Positions 42,547-51,625 of a stretch of 64,000 nucleotides of DNA are shown here, one piece after another (the first letter of the stretch is position 1; each line of letters opens with the position of its first letter). Source of the DNA: Hydrogenophaga sp. (lineage in GTDB: Bacteria; Pseudomonadota; Gammaproteobacteria; Burkholderiales; Burkholderiaceae_C); the NCBI RefSeq assembly GCF_019264445.1, contig NZ_JAHVAB010000040.1:1-64000 (forward strand). The letters are read 5' to 3'. The notes under the pieces were generated by a model. It saw only the letters and a list, made by a program, of their open reading frames with translations. It ran no database searches and was not told where the DNA came from. A program made the position numbers and the translations under genes.

Positions 42547-43446
42547 TCAGTGCGAACGGATCATGGTGCCGAAGGGCTCGTTGCCCAGCACCTCGAGCAG
42601 CAGCGCGTGCGGCACGCGTCCATCGATGATGTGCACCGCATTCACACCGCTCTTGGCCGCGTCGAGCGCACCGGCGATCTTGGGGATCATCCCGCCCGAG
42701 ATCGTGCCGTCTTCCACCAGTTCGTCGATGCGGCGTGGCGTGAGCTCGGTCAGCAACTGGCCGTCCTTGTCGAGCACGCCGCGGATGTTGGTGAGCATGA
42801 GCAGCTTCTCGGCCTGCAGCACCGTGGCCAGTTTGGCGGCCACCACGTCGGCATTGATGTTGTAGCTCTCGTTCTGCTCGCCAAACCCGATGGGGCTGAC
42901 CACCGGAATGAACTGGTCGTCCTGCAGCGCCTGCACCACGCTGGGGTCGATGCTCACGATGTCGCCCACCTGGCCGACGTCGTGCTCGAGCTGGGGGTCT
43001 TTCTGGTCGGTCATGCGCAGCTTGCGCGCGCGGATCATGGCGCCATCGCGCCCGGTCAGGCCCACGGCCTTGCCACCGGCCTGGTTGATCAAACCCACGA
43101 TGTCCTGCTGCACTTCACCCGCCAGCACCCACTCCACCACCTCCATGGTTTCCGGGTCGGTCACGCGCATGCCCTGGATGAACTGGCCTTGTTTGCCCAG
43201 GCGCTTGAGCAGCGTCTCGATCTGCGGGCCGCCTCCATGCACCACCACCGGGTTGATGCCGACCAGCTTGAGCAGCACCACGTCTTCGGCAAAGTCCTGC
43301 TGCAAGGCGGGGTCGGTCATGGCGTTGCCGCCGTACTTGATGACCATGGTCTTGCCGTGGTACTTGCGGATGTACGGCAGCGCCTGCGCAAGGATCTCGG
43401 CCTTGTCGCGCGGGGCAATGGAGGTGATGTCGGTGGGCTCGGTCAT
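42547..43446 (-). CDS. argB: Acetylglutamate kinase
   Basis: A 299-residue amino-acid kinase for the second step of arginine synthesis. Visible are [51 protein letters not shown] (substrate and ATP phosphates), [16 protein letters not shown] and [34 protein letters not shown]. The length equals the family norm. The gene lies 117 bases upstream of slmA on the same strand. Confidence 0.95.
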   Translation of the reverse strand: MTEPTDITSIAPRDKAEILAQALPYIRKYHGKTMVIKYGGNAMTDPALQQDFAEDVVLLKLVGINPVVVHGGGPQIETLLKRLGKQGQFIQGMRVTDPETMEVVEWVLAGEVQQDIVGLINQAGGKAVGLTGRDGAMIRARKLRMTDQKDPQLEHDVGQVGDIVSIDPSVVQALQDDQFIPVVSPIGFGEQNESYNINADVVAAKLATVLQAEKLLMLTNIRGVLDKDGQLLTELTPRRIDELVEDGTISGGMIPKIAGALDAAKSGVNAVHIIDGRVPHALLLEVLGNEPFGTMIRSH

Positions 43447-43525
43447 GCGGTTTCCTGCGAGGCGGGCAAAGGGGAAATTCTAGGGCCAGCACATGACACG
43501 CCCCTCCAGCCCGCACCTCATCCAG

Positions 43526-43613
43526 AAACGCCGCGAAACCACCTTTCGACAGGCTCAGGACGGGCGGCAGGCATTACCCCCTGCAAGGGGGGTCGCGCGC
43601 AGCACGGCGGGGG
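43526..43613. repeat. Hybrid of the two repeat families, copy 6
   Basis: The gene-proximal half (ACCCCCTGCAAGGGGGGTCG, then GCGCAGCACGGCGGGGGTTA) is the dispersed stem-loop repeat and adjoins the stop codon of the acyl-CoA reductase gene (43614). The distal half (CTTTCGACAGGCTCAGGACGG) belongs to the REP-like family seen at 1134 and 3334. Confidence 0.7.
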
Positions 43614-45599
43614 TTAGAAATGTATTCCGCGCATCATCTGCTGCATGGCCACGGCTTCGGGAGACAGCTGCGACTTCGCGCCCTTCTCACCCTTGGCCGC
43701 CGACGAGTCGGGGAACATGCGAAAGCTCGTGTTCATCACGATCTGCGCCACGCGCGGCACCAGCGCGTGCATCACCTGCCCGGTCACGCCCAGGCGGGTG
43801 GCGATGCGCACGGGCTTGAAGATGCAGGCCTGCGCGATCATGTCGGCGGCTTCTTCGGGTGCCAGCGTGGGCACGTTCTTGTAAATCTGCGTGGGCGCGA
43901 TCATGGGCGTGCGCACCAGCGGCATGTTGATGGTGGTGAAGGTGATGCCCTGGTCGGCAAACTCGCTGGAGGCGCAGCGCGTCCAGGCATCGAGCGCCGC
44001 CTTGCTTGCCACATAGGCGCTGAAGCGTGGGGCATTGGTGAGCACGCCAATCGAGCTGATGTTGACCACATGGCCCTTGCGCTTGGCCACCATGCCGGGC
44101 AGCAAGCCCATGGTGACGCGCAGGCAGCCGAAGTAGTTGAGCTGCATGGTGCGCTCGAAATCGTGGAAGCGGTCGTAGCTGCCTTCAATGGCGCGGCGGA
44201 TCGAGCGGCCCGCGTTGTTGATGAGGAAGTCGACCCCGCCATGGTTCTGGACGAGCAACTGCACGAAGCGGTCGGCATCGGCCATGTCGGCAATGTCGGC
44301 GGGGTAGGCGATGAACTGATAGCCCTTGTCCTTCGCCTCCTTGCAGGCTTCATCCAGCTTGTCCTGGTCGCGCCCGCAGATGATCGTGACGGCGCCAGCC
44401 TCGGCGAACTTGTGCGCGGCCGCAAGGCCAATGCCGGAGCTGCCGCCGGTCACCAACACCACCTTGCCTGCCACCGTGCCCTTGAGGCTGCGGTCGATGT
44501 GCAGGTCGGGGTCGAGGTGGCGCTCCCAGTAGTCCCACAGGCGCCACGCGTAGTCCCTGAAGTTGGGACACGCAATGCCACTGCCTTTGAGTGCGGCGAG
44601 CGTGTCGCGGCAGTCAAAACGCGTGGGGTAGTTGACGAAGGTCATCATGTCCTCGGGCAAACCGAGGTCTTGCATGACCGCCTTGTAGACGCGGCGCACA
44701 GGCGCCAGCGCCATCAAGCCCTTCTTGACGCTCTTGGGAATGAAGCCCATCAGCGCCGCATTGACGAACAGGTTCATCTTGGGCGCGTGCGCGGCCTTGC
44801 TGAGAATGTCGAGCACGTCGCCCACGCGGTAGCCCATCGGGTCCACCAAGTGGAAGCAGGCGCCGCTGCTGCGCTTCTGGTGGCTGATGTGGTCCAGGGA
44901 ATCCACCACGAAGTCCACCGGCACGATGTTGATGCGCCCGCCCTCCAGGCCCACGCTGGGCATCCAGGGCGGCAGGATCTGGCGCAGGCGCTGGATCAGC
45001 TTGAAGAAGTAATAAGGGCCGTCGATCTTGTCCATTTCACCGGTGCGCGAGTCACCCACGACGGCTGCGGGCCGGTACACGCTCCATGGCACCTTGCATT
45101 CCTGGCGCACGATCTTCTCGCTCTCGTGCTTGGTCATGAAGTAAGGGTGGTCCAGGCCCTCGGCCTCGTCGAACATGTCTTCGCGGAACACGCCTTCGTA
45201 CAAGCCAGCCGCCGCAATCGAAGACACGTGGTGAAAGTGCCCCGCGCCAATGGCTTTGGCAAATTCGACGGTGTTGCGCGTGCCGTCCACATTCACCGCG
45301 ATCTGGCTCTCGGCATCGGCCTCCAGGTCGTACACGGCGGCGAGGTGGTAGAAGTGATCGATTTGCCCCTTGAGCGCCTTGACGTCATCCGCTGAGACAC
45401 CCAGCTTCTTGCTCGTGAGGTCGCCAAACACCGGCACGGCGCGCGCAGCGCCCACGCCCCAGTACTCGCGCAGCCCGGCCACCTTGCCTTCGCTCTCCTG
45501 ACGAATCAGGAAGTGCACCACGGCCCCCTTGCGCTGCAGCAGCCTGGCCACCAGGCGTTTGCCAATGAAGCCGGTGGCACCGGTGACGAAGTAATGCAT
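43614..45599 (-). CDS. Fatty acyl-CoA reductase (alcohol-forming, Marinobacter type)
   Basis: A 661-residue fusion of two reductase domains, the same length as the Marinobacter enzyme Maqu_2220. The N-terminal extended SDR has FVTGATGFIGKRLVARLL and HVSSIAAAGLYEG with YFMTK; the C-terminal classical SDR has VVLVTGGSSGIGLAAAHKFAEAG near residue 370 and SAYVASKAALDAWTRC. It ends MMRGIHF, as the Marinobacter protein ends in MRGIHW. It should reduce acyl-CoA through the aldehyde to the fatty alcohol used by the wax ester synthase at 56927. The ATG at 45599 follows AGGAGAC. Confidence 0.88.
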   Translation of the reverse strand: MHYFVTGATGFIGKRLVARLLQRKGAVVHFLIRQESEGKVAGLREYWGVGAARAVPVFGDLTSKKLGVSADDVKALKGQIDHFYHLAAVYDLEADAESQIAVNVDGTRNTVEFAKAIGAGHFHHVSSIAAAGLYEGVFREDMFDEAEGLDHPYFMTKHESEKIVRQECKVPWSVYRPAAVVGDSRTGEMDKIDGPYYFFKLIQRLRQILPPWMPSVGLEGGRINIVPVDFVVDSLDHISHQKRSSGACFHLVDPMGYRVGDVLDILSKAAHAPKMNLFVNAALMGFIPKSVKKGLMALAPVRRVYKAVMQDLGLPEDMMTFVNYPTRFDCRDTLAALKGSGIACPNFRDYAWRLWDYWERHLDPDLHIDRSLKGTVAGKVVLVTGGSSGIGLAAAHKFAEAGAVTIICGRDQDKLDEACKEAKDKGYQFIAYPADIADMADADRFVQLLVQNHGGVDFLINNAGRSIRRAIEGSYDRFHDFERTMQLNYFGCLRVTMGLLPGMVAKRKGHVVNISSIGVLTNAPRFSAYVASKAALDAWTRCASSEFADQGITFTTINMPLVRTPMIAPTQIYKNVPTLAPEEAADMIAQACIFKPVRIATRLGVTGQVMHALVPRVAQIVMNTSFRMFPDSSAAKGEKGAKSQLSPEAVAMQQMMRGIHF

Positions 45600-45811
45600 G
45601 GGAGTCTCCTGAAGCGGTGGGTAGAAAGCAGGGCAGCGCCGGATGGCCCGCCATTCTTGATCAGGAAGGCCGCCCTCGCCTTCCGCAAAAACCCGCGTGG
45701 GGTTTAGTCTTGCGCCCCTACACAGCCGCATTGCACGCGCCGTACAGTGGCCAATCGTTGCGGTGGCCCCGTCACCGCATGCTTTCCACCATCCACTACA
45801 GGAGTCTTCCC

Positions 45812-46345
45812 ATGGTCAAGAAAATCCAGAAAGCCGGCAGCGCCGCCAAGCCCACCGCTGCAGCGTTCAATTCGCCACTGTCGGGCGCCATCAAGGACTC
45901 CGCGCAGCAGATCTGGCTGGCAGGCTTGGGCGCGTTCTCCAAGGCACAGGAAGAAGGTGGCAAGGCGTTCGAGTCGCTGGTGAAAGAAGGCATGTCCATC
46001 CAGCGCAAGACGCAGGCCGTGGCCGAAGAGCGCATTTCCGAAGCCACCAGCCGCGTGAGCAGCATGGCCACCGACATCTCATCCAAGGCGGCAGGCCAGT
46101 GGGACAAACTCGAGAACATCTTCGAAGACCGCGTGGCCAAGGCGCTGAACAAACTGGGCGTGCCGTCGGCTCGCGATGTGGAGGCGCTGATCGAACGCAT
46201 TGACGCCTTGAACCGCCACGTGCAAAGCCTGGGCAGCAAGGCGCCCGCCAAAACAGCGGCCCGCAAGGCTGCTCCGGCCAAGAAAGCGGCGCCCGCCAAA
46301 AAGGCCGCACCACGCAAGACCGCGCGCAGCACCAAGGCCGCGTGA
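45812..46345 (+). CDS. PHA granule-associated phasin (PhaF/PhaI-like)
   Basis: A 177-residue protein. Residues 20-135 form the amphipathic helical phasin domain (IKDSAQQIWLAGLGAFSKAQEEGGKAFESLVKEG, followed by a heptad-like region). The C-terminal 35 residues are Lys/Ala/Pro repeats (APAKKAAPAKKAAP), the histone-like tail by which PhaF-type phasins bind DNA and distribute granules. AGGAG lies eight bases before the ATG. It is divergent from the acyl-CoA reductase gene and followed by a strong terminator. Confidence 0.88.
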   Translation: MVKKIQKAGSAAKPTAAAFNSPLSGAIKDSAQQIWLAGLGAFSKAQEEGGKAFESLVKEGMSIQRKTQAVAEERISEATSRVSSMATDISSKAAGQWDKLENIFEDRVAKALNKLGVPSARDVEALIERIDALNRHVQSLGSKAPAKTAARKAAPAKKAAPAKKAAPRKTARSTKAA

Positions 46346-46378
46346 CCTCGCAGCAGGCCGATCATGGCCAGCGGAACA

Positions 46379-46401
46379 GGGGCGCTTGACGCCCCTTTTT
46401 T
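46379..46401 (+). terminator. Rho-independent terminator behind the phasin gene
   Basis: GGGGCG and CGCCCC pair across a CTTGA loop, followed by six T residues. It is the clearest intrinsic terminator in the window and isolates the highly expressed phasin message from the patatin gene. Confidence 0.85.
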
Positions 46402-46464
46402 GCGACCGCTTCAGATGCTGCAACGCAGCATGTCGATTCGGCATCGCGCTCTACACTCAAACGC

Positions 46465-47706
46465 ATGACGACGCCCCGCAAAGCCCCATCACGCACAGCC
46501 AGGCAGAAGGTCCGCCGTCCACGCATCGCGCTGGCCCTGGCCGGCGGGGGGCCGTTGGGTGCCATCTACGAACTGGGGGCGCTGTGCGCCCTGGACGATG
46601 CGCTCGAAGGCCTGGACCTCAACGACTGCGAACACTACGTGGGTGTGTCCGCCGGCGGGTTCATCGCGGCAGGCCTGGCCAACGGCATGCGCCCGCGCGA
46701 GTTGTGCGCAGCCTTCATCGACGACCGTCCCGGTGTCGACCGTTTCGACCCGTCCTGGTTGCTCAAGCCCGCCTGGGGCGAACTGGGTGACCGGCTGCAG
46801 CGCCTGCCGCGCCTGCTCGGTGGCGCGCTCTGGGCTTGGGGCGCGCAACGCAAGCCCTTCACGCACGCGTTCGAGCGTCTGGGGGCGGCCCTGCCGACCG
46901 GCGTGCTCGACAACGAAAACATCCACCGGCAGATCGAGCGCCTGTTCAGCCAGCCTGGGCGCAGCAACGACTTCCGCGAACTGCGCGCGCGCCTGACGCT
47001 GGTGGCCACGCAACTCGATACCGGCGATGCCGCGCCCTTCGGGCGCGCGGGCTGGGACCACGTGCCGATCTCGCGCGCGATCCAGGCCAGCGCCGCACTG
47101 CCTGGCCTGTTTCCGCCTGTGGAAATTGGCGGTCAGCACTACGTCGATGGCGCGCTCAAGAAAACGCTGCACGCCACGGTGGCGCTGGATGAAGGCACCG
47201 ACCTGCTGCTGTGCCTGAACCCGCTGGTGCCGTTTCACACCGACCCCAGCCTGCACGACGGGCGACGCATCCCGTCGCTGGTCGAAGGCGGCCTGCCGGC
47301 CGTGATGAGCCAGACCTTCCGCTCCATGATCCATTCCCGCCTGGAGCTCGGGTTCAAGCACTACGAGCGCGCCTACCCGGGCACCGACATCGTCCTCATC
47401 GAGCCCGACCACCGCGACGCCACGCTGTTCTTTGCCAACACCTTCAGCTACCGGCAACGGCGCGAAATCGCCGAGCACGCCTACCAGCAGACGCGCCGCA
47501 TGCTGCTGGACCGGCGAGGCGACTTGTCGCAGAAGCTGGCGCGCCACGGCGTGACGCTCGATCTGGCGGCGCTGCGCGACCCGGGCAGGCACCTGCTGGA
47601 CGCGCGCGCGCCAGCTCGAACCCCGCTTGCCGCGCGGCTGCACACCACGCTCGACGAACTGCAGCGGCAACTGGAACCGTCTGCCGTCGCGGCCGCTGCC
47701 CACTGA
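46465..47706 (+). CDS. Patatin-like phospholipase family protein (cytosolic)
   Basis: A 413-residue protein without signal peptide. The oxyanion loop AGGGPLGAIYELGAL (26-40), nucleophile Ser62 in GVSAGG and the catalytic Asp in YVDGALKKT near residue 230 form a complete patatin site. After a phasin gene and before a TetR gene, an intracellular lipase acting on storage lipid or membrane lipid is plausible. It is unlike the barrel-fused patatin at 31270. Confidence 0.85.
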   Translation: MTTPRKAPSRTARQKVRRPRIALALAGGGPLGAIYELGALCALDDALEGLDLNDCEHYVGVSAGGFIAAGLANGMRPRELCAAFIDDRPGVDRFDPSWLLKPAWGELGDRLQRLPRLLGGALWAWGAQRKPFTHAFERLGAALPTGVLDNENIHRQIERLFSQPGRSNDFRELRARLTLVATQLDTGDAAPFGRAGWDHVPISRAIQASAALPGLFPPVEIGGQHYVDGALKKTLHATVALDEGTDLLLCLNPLVPFHTDPSLHDGRRIPSLVEGGLPAVMSQTFRSMIHSRLELGFKHYERAYPGTDIVLIEPDHRDATLFFANTFSYRQRREIAEHAYQQTRRMLLDRRGDLSQKLARHGVTLDLAALRDPGRHLLDARAPARTPLAARLHTTLDELQRQLEPSAVAAAAH

Positions 47707-47714
47707 GCGGCGCC

Positions 47715-48374
47715 ATGGTCAAGAAAGCCCCGCGTCGCACCGCCGAGCGCATTCTGGAAGTGACGCTGGAGCTGTTCAACCGCTTCGGTGAACCCAACGT
47801 CTCCACCACGCTGATTTCGGCCGAACTGGGCATCAGCCCGGGCAACCTGTACTACCACTACCCGGCCAAGGACGAGCTGATCAACTCGCTCTTCGAGCGA
47901 TATGAGCGTTCGCTGGGCGAGCTGCTGAGTGCCAGCGAAGGCGTGCGCAACGTGGAAGACGCCTGGTTCTTCCTGCACTCGTTGTTCGAAATCATCTGGG
48001 AATACCGCTTCCTCTATCGCGACCTCAACGACCTGCTGTCGAAGAACCGTTTGCTGGAAACGCGTTTCCAGACCGTGCTCAAGAACAAGTCACGCGCCAT
48101 CCGCCACCTGCTCGACGGCATGAGCCGGCACGGCGCGGTGAGCCTCGATGCGCGCGAGACCGAGCCGACCGCCACCAGCATGGTGGTGGTGCTCACCTAT
48201 TGGCTCAGCTTCGAGTACGTGCGTGACCCACGCCACGCACTGGAACCCGACAACGCACAGCAGGCCTTGCTGCGCGGCGCCCACCATGTGCTCAACCTGC
48301 TGGCGCCCTACCTGGAAGCCACCCAGCGACAACACCTGATGACGCTGACCGGCGCCTACAGCCAGCCCACCTGA
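47715..48374 (+). CDS. TetR-family transcriptional regulator
   Basis: A 219-residue regulator with the helix-turn-helix RILEVTLELFNRFGEPNVSTTLISAELGISPGNLYYHYPAKDELINSLFERYE and a C-terminal domain of the TetR_C type rich in Leu and Arg. It begins eight bases behind the patatin gene and is followed 20 bases later by an unknown gene, so it probably regulates this three-gene lipid-related unit. Confidence 0.88.
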   Translation: MVKKAPRRTAERILEVTLELFNRFGEPNVSTTLISAELGISPGNLYYHYPAKDELINSLFERYERSLGELLSASEGVRNVEDAWFFLHSLFEIIWEYRFLYRDLNDLLSKNRLLETRFQTVLKNKSRAIRHLLDGMSRHGAVSLDARETEPTATSMVVVLTYWLSFEYVRDPRHALEPDNAQQALLRGAHHVLNLLAPYLEATQRQHLMTLTGAYSQPT

Positions 48375-48394
48375 CCCCATCGCGAGAACCCACC

Positions 48395-49168
48395 ATGGCC
48401 GACTGGAAACCCTTTCCCCGCGCTGGCCATCCCGCATTCGGTGCCGAGCGGCTCAAAGCCCACTGGAACCACCTGCACCGTGGCGACGCCGAGCCCTGGC
48501 CGGACGATCCGTTGGTGGTGCAGGCCTGGGTGCTGTTTCACAACGGTGAATTCCAGCGTGCCGCAGAAGCCGGCCTGGCCCTGGGCGATGCCGGCCTGAA
48601 CGTGGCCAGCAAGGCCACCTGCATTTACGCCAACCACCTCGAAGCGCGCGAACAGCTCCGCCAGGACCTGCTTCTGCAAGCCGCCGCCCGCGCCGAGGCC
48701 GCGCAGCGCCACCTGCCCGAACTGCCCGGCCCCTGGTACTGGCAGGCATACGCGCTGGGCCGTTACAGCCAGGGCATCAGCGTGGCCAAGGCGCTCACCC
48801 AAGGCCTGGGCACGCGCATCAGGCATGCGCTGGAAACCACCATCGCACGCTGCCCGTCACACGCCGATGCCCACCTCGCGCTGGCGACGTTCCACGCCGA
48901 GGTGATCGACAAGGTGGGCAGCATGGTCGGCGGCATGACTTACGGCGCCAACGCGGCCGCAGGGCTGGCACTGTACGAAAAGGCGATGGCACTGAACCCG
49001 GATTCGGTCGTCACGCTCACCGAATACGCCACCGGTCTGGTCATGCTCAAAGGCCCGGACGCGCTGCCCGAAGCCAACAGCCTGCTGGACCGCGCGGCGT
49101 CGATCGAGCCGCTGGACGCGCTGGAGCGGCTGTACGCCGCATCGGCGCGGGTGGCACTGGAGAGCTGA
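48395..49168 (+). CDS. Conserved hypothetical protein with TPR-like repeats
   Basis: A 257-residue helical protein that I do not recognise by name. Segments VQAWVLFHNGEFQRAAEAGLAL, YWQAYALGRYSQGISVAKAL, ADAHLALATFHAEVIDKVG and LYEKAMALNPDSVVTLTEYATGLVML look like degenerate TPR repeats. It is the last gene of the patatin/TetR unit. A GAACCCACC sequence precedes the ATG with no strong ribosome binding site. Confidence 0.65.
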   Translation: MADWKPFPRAGHPAFGAERLKAHWNHLHRGDAEPWPDDPLVVQAWVLFHNGEFQRAAEAGLALGDAGLNVASKATCIYANHLEAREQLRQDLLLQAAARAEAAQRHLPELPGPWYWQAYALGRYSQGISVAKALTQGLGTRIRHALETTIARCPSHADAHLALATFHAEVIDKVGSMVGGMTYGANAAAGLALYEKAMALNPDSVVTLTEYATGLVMLKGPDALPEANSLLDRAASIEPLDALERLYAASARVALES

Positions 49169-49175
49169 GCGCTTC

Positions 49176-50276
49176 TCAGGCAGCGGCCAAGCCGTCCACG
49201 GCCTGGAACATCGCCTGGCGCGCCTGCACCACGATCTGCGCCTTCCACTCGTCCGTGTCCACGTAAAACGCGGCCAGCATGCGCGCCTTGATCGCCGCCT
49301 GCAGCTCGGGCGGTGCTTCGGGATGCAGGTGCAACCAGTGGTCGCCGCGCAGCGCATCGATGAGTTCGGTAATGGGCACGGTGCCGTATTCCATGGCAAT
49401 GCCGGTGTACTCGGCCTGCGGGCACTCTTCGTACGCGGCACACCACATCAGGCCGGTCAGCCGGGCCGAGGTGGAGGAGCCGTCGTAGATGGAGGTGACC
49501 GGGGTTTTTCCACCTCCGTCCCACCAACCGCGGGCGCGCTGCAGGGCGGCGGCGTCGTTGGCGCACGCAAAGATGCGCTCGCCCAGACCACATTCGCCCA
49601 GCCCCGTGTGCAGATCGATCCAGGCCAGGCGACGGGCGCTGGCCCCGTGCCGGCGCAGCACCTTGCGCAGCGTCTGGTTGCTCCAGGTGGGCGCCGTACC
49701 GCCGAAGAAGAGACCGTCGGCAAACGCATGCTGGCCTTGCGACACCGCCGCCTGGTAGCGCGCCAGGCCATGCGTCTGGATGTAGGCACCGATGGCGGCA
49801 GCGTTGTCCGCTGTGGGCGGCCATTGCGGCGGCAGCAACAGGTCGTGCAACTCGGCGTAGGCCGGGTTCTGCGGCAGGGGCTGGCTGAAGTCCTGGAAGT
49901 TGCGGTTGAGGTCGACGTTTTCCTGCGTCACGCGGCGCACCCAGGAAAAGCCGTGCGGGTTGAGCGCGTGGATGTAGAGCACGGCCACGCCCGCCGAGCG
50001 GGCATGCGCGCGCCACTGCTCGTCGTGCGTGGCGAACACCTGCACGCCCGAACCGCAATAGCCTTCGGCGCCGTGGCAGGCGCTGCTGACGATGAGCAAG
50101 CGCTCGGCATCGGGCGAGCCGTCCAGCGCCACGTCCATGGCCAGCGTCTCGCCGTCGCGCCCGGGCAGCGGGTGGTTGTGGCTGGTGATGGCCATGCCCG
50201 CCGCGGCGGCGCCCTCCAGAAAGCGCACCCGGGCGCTGGCGTAAGACGAAGAGAACGCGTCCTGCGGCGCGATCAA
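49176..50276 (-). CDS. DUF2817/M14-like zinc carboxypeptidase family protein
   Basis: A 366-residue protein. ACHGAEGYCGSGVQ near residue 58, NPHGFSWVRRVTQENVDLNRNFQ near 98 and IDLHTGLGECGLGERI near 205 match the metal and substrate residues of M14-like DUF2817 peptidases (His, Glu, Arg/Asn, His). No ATG is suitably placed; TTG at 50276 overlaps the stop of the preceding M20 peptidase gene (TTGA), so translation is probably coupled. The pair may process amino-acid conjugates or small peptides. Confidence 0.75.
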   Translation of the reverse strand: MIAPQDAFSSSYASARVRFLEGAAAAGMAITSHNHPLPGRDGETLAMDVALDGSPDAERLLIVSSACHGAEGYCGSGVQVFATHDEQWRAHARSAGVAVLYIHALNPHGFSWVRRVTQENVDLNRNFQDFSQPLPQNPAYAELHDLLLPPQWPPTADNAAAIGAYIQTHGLARYQAAVSQGQHAFADGLFFGGTAPTWSNQTLRKVLRRHGASARRLAWIDLHTGLGECGLGERIFACANDAAALQRARGWWDGGGKTPVTSIYDGSSTSARLTGLMWCAAYEECPQAEYTGIAMEYGTVPITELIDALRGDHWLHLHPEAPPELQAAIKARMLAAFYVDTDEWKAQIVVQARQAMFQAVDGLAAA

Positions 50277-51490
50277 ACCGCGGCTCCGGCGCGCGCCTGG
50301 CCCAGCCATTTCTCGGCCAACCGCACCCAGAAAGTTGCCCCCAGCGGGATCAGGTCGTCGTTGAAGTCGTAGCTCGGGTTGTGCAGCATGCAGGGTCCGC
50401 CGCCATGGCCCATTTCGCGGTGGGCGCCGTCGCCGTTGGCGATGAACGCGTAGCACCCCGGGCGGGCCTGCAGCATGTAGGCGAAGTCTTCCGCGCCCAT
50501 GGTGGGCTCCTGCTCCACCACGTGCTCGGCACCCACGATCTCGGCCATCACCTCGCGCGCAAATGCGGTCTCTGCGGCGTGGTTGATCGTTGGCGGGTAG
50601 TTGCGGTGGAAGTGAAATTCGCAGGTCGCACCAAAGGCGGCCGACGTGTGCTCGGCCACTTCGCGCATGCGCCGCTCGATCAAGTCGAGCACTTCGTAGG
50701 TAAAGGTGCGCACGGTGCCCTGGATCTCGCAGCTGTCGGGCACCACGTTGGTGGCCTCGCCGGTGTGGATCATCGTCACCGAGATCACGCCGGCGTCCAC
50801 CGGCTTCTTGTTGCGCGAGATGATGGTCTGGAACGCCATCACCATCTGGCAGGCCACCGGCACCGGGTCGATGCCGTTGTGGGGGAGCGCAGCGTGCGCG
50901 CCCTTGCCGCGGATCACGATGCGGAACTCGTTGCTCGACGCCATCACCGGGCCGGCGCTCGCGGCAAACGTGCCCACTGCCATGCCGGGCCAGTTGTGCA
51001 TGCCAAACACCGCCTCCACCGGAAACTGCTCGAACAGGCCATCCTTGATCATTTCGCGCGCGCCACCACCGCCCTCTTCGGCCGGCTGGAAGATCAGGTA
51101 GACCGTGCCGTCAAAGTTGCGGTGCTTCGCGAAGTGCTGGCCCGCTGCGAGCAGCATGGCGACGTGGCCGTCGTGGCCGCAGGCGTGCATCTTGCCGGCG
51201 TGCTGGCTGGCGTGGGCGAAGGTGTTGTGCTCCTGCATGGGCAGCGCGTCCATGTCGGCGCGCAAGCCGATGGCCCGTCCGCACTTCCCACCGTCTCTGC
51301 CGTGCACGATGCCCACCACGCCGGTGGTGCCCAGGCCGCGGTGCACGGGAATGCCCCATTCGGCGAGTTTTTGCGCCACCACGTCGGCGGTGCGAACCTC
51401 CTGGAAGCAAAGCTCGGGGTGGGCGTGAATGTCGCGTCGGACGCTGGCGATGCCGGCCGCCTGCGTGAGGATGGAGTCGATCAGTTTCAT
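50273..51490 (-). CDS. M20-family metallopeptidase (hippurate hydrolase-like)
   Basis: A 405-residue di-zinc amidohydrolase. The ligands appear in DIHAHPELCFQE, HACGHDGHVAMLL, FQPAEEGGGGAREM and GMHNWPGM, with the catalytic Glu in PAEEGG and a late His in PCMLHNPSYDFND. The length fits N-acyl-amino-acid hydrolases. The ATG at 51490 is preferred because the family start MKLIDSIL lies there. It overlaps the downstream peptidase gene and follows an ABC receptor gene on the same strand. Confidence 0.9.
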   Translation of the reverse strand: MKLIDSILTQAAGIASVRRDIHAHPELCFQEVRTADVVAQKLAEWGIPVHRGLGTTGVVGIVHGRDGGKCGRAIGLRADMDALPMQEHNTFAHASQHAGKMHACGHDGHVAMLLAAGQHFAKHRNFDGTVYLIFQPAEEGGGGAREMIKDGLFEQFPVEAVFGMHNWPGMAVGTFAASAGPVMASSNEFRIVIRGKGAHAALPHNGIDPVPVACQMVMAFQTIISRNKKPVDAGVISVTMIHTGEATNVVPDSCEIQGTVRTFTYEVLDLIERRMREVAEHTSAAFGATCEFHFHRNYPPTINHAAETAFAREVMAEIVGAEHVVEQEPTMGAEDFAYMLQARPGCYAFIANGDGAHREMGHGGGPCMLHNPSYDFNDDLIPLGATFWVRLAEKWLGQARAGAAV

Positions 51491-51625
51491 GGGATGGGGC
51501 CTCGCGATGCCCGGCGCAGGGCATGGGTTCAAAAGAGGCATGGTACCCAAGGCAACGGTATGAGCCGGCGCCTTGCGGGACAACCAACCCGGCTCAAGGG
51601 GATACCCCCTCCCCCTATCGGCGTT

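Noticed and set aside
4118-43613. Stem-loop repeats as insertion-sequence ends or integron sites
   Set aside because: No transposase or integrase gene, no target duplications and no gene cassettes; the copies are short and tied to stop codons.
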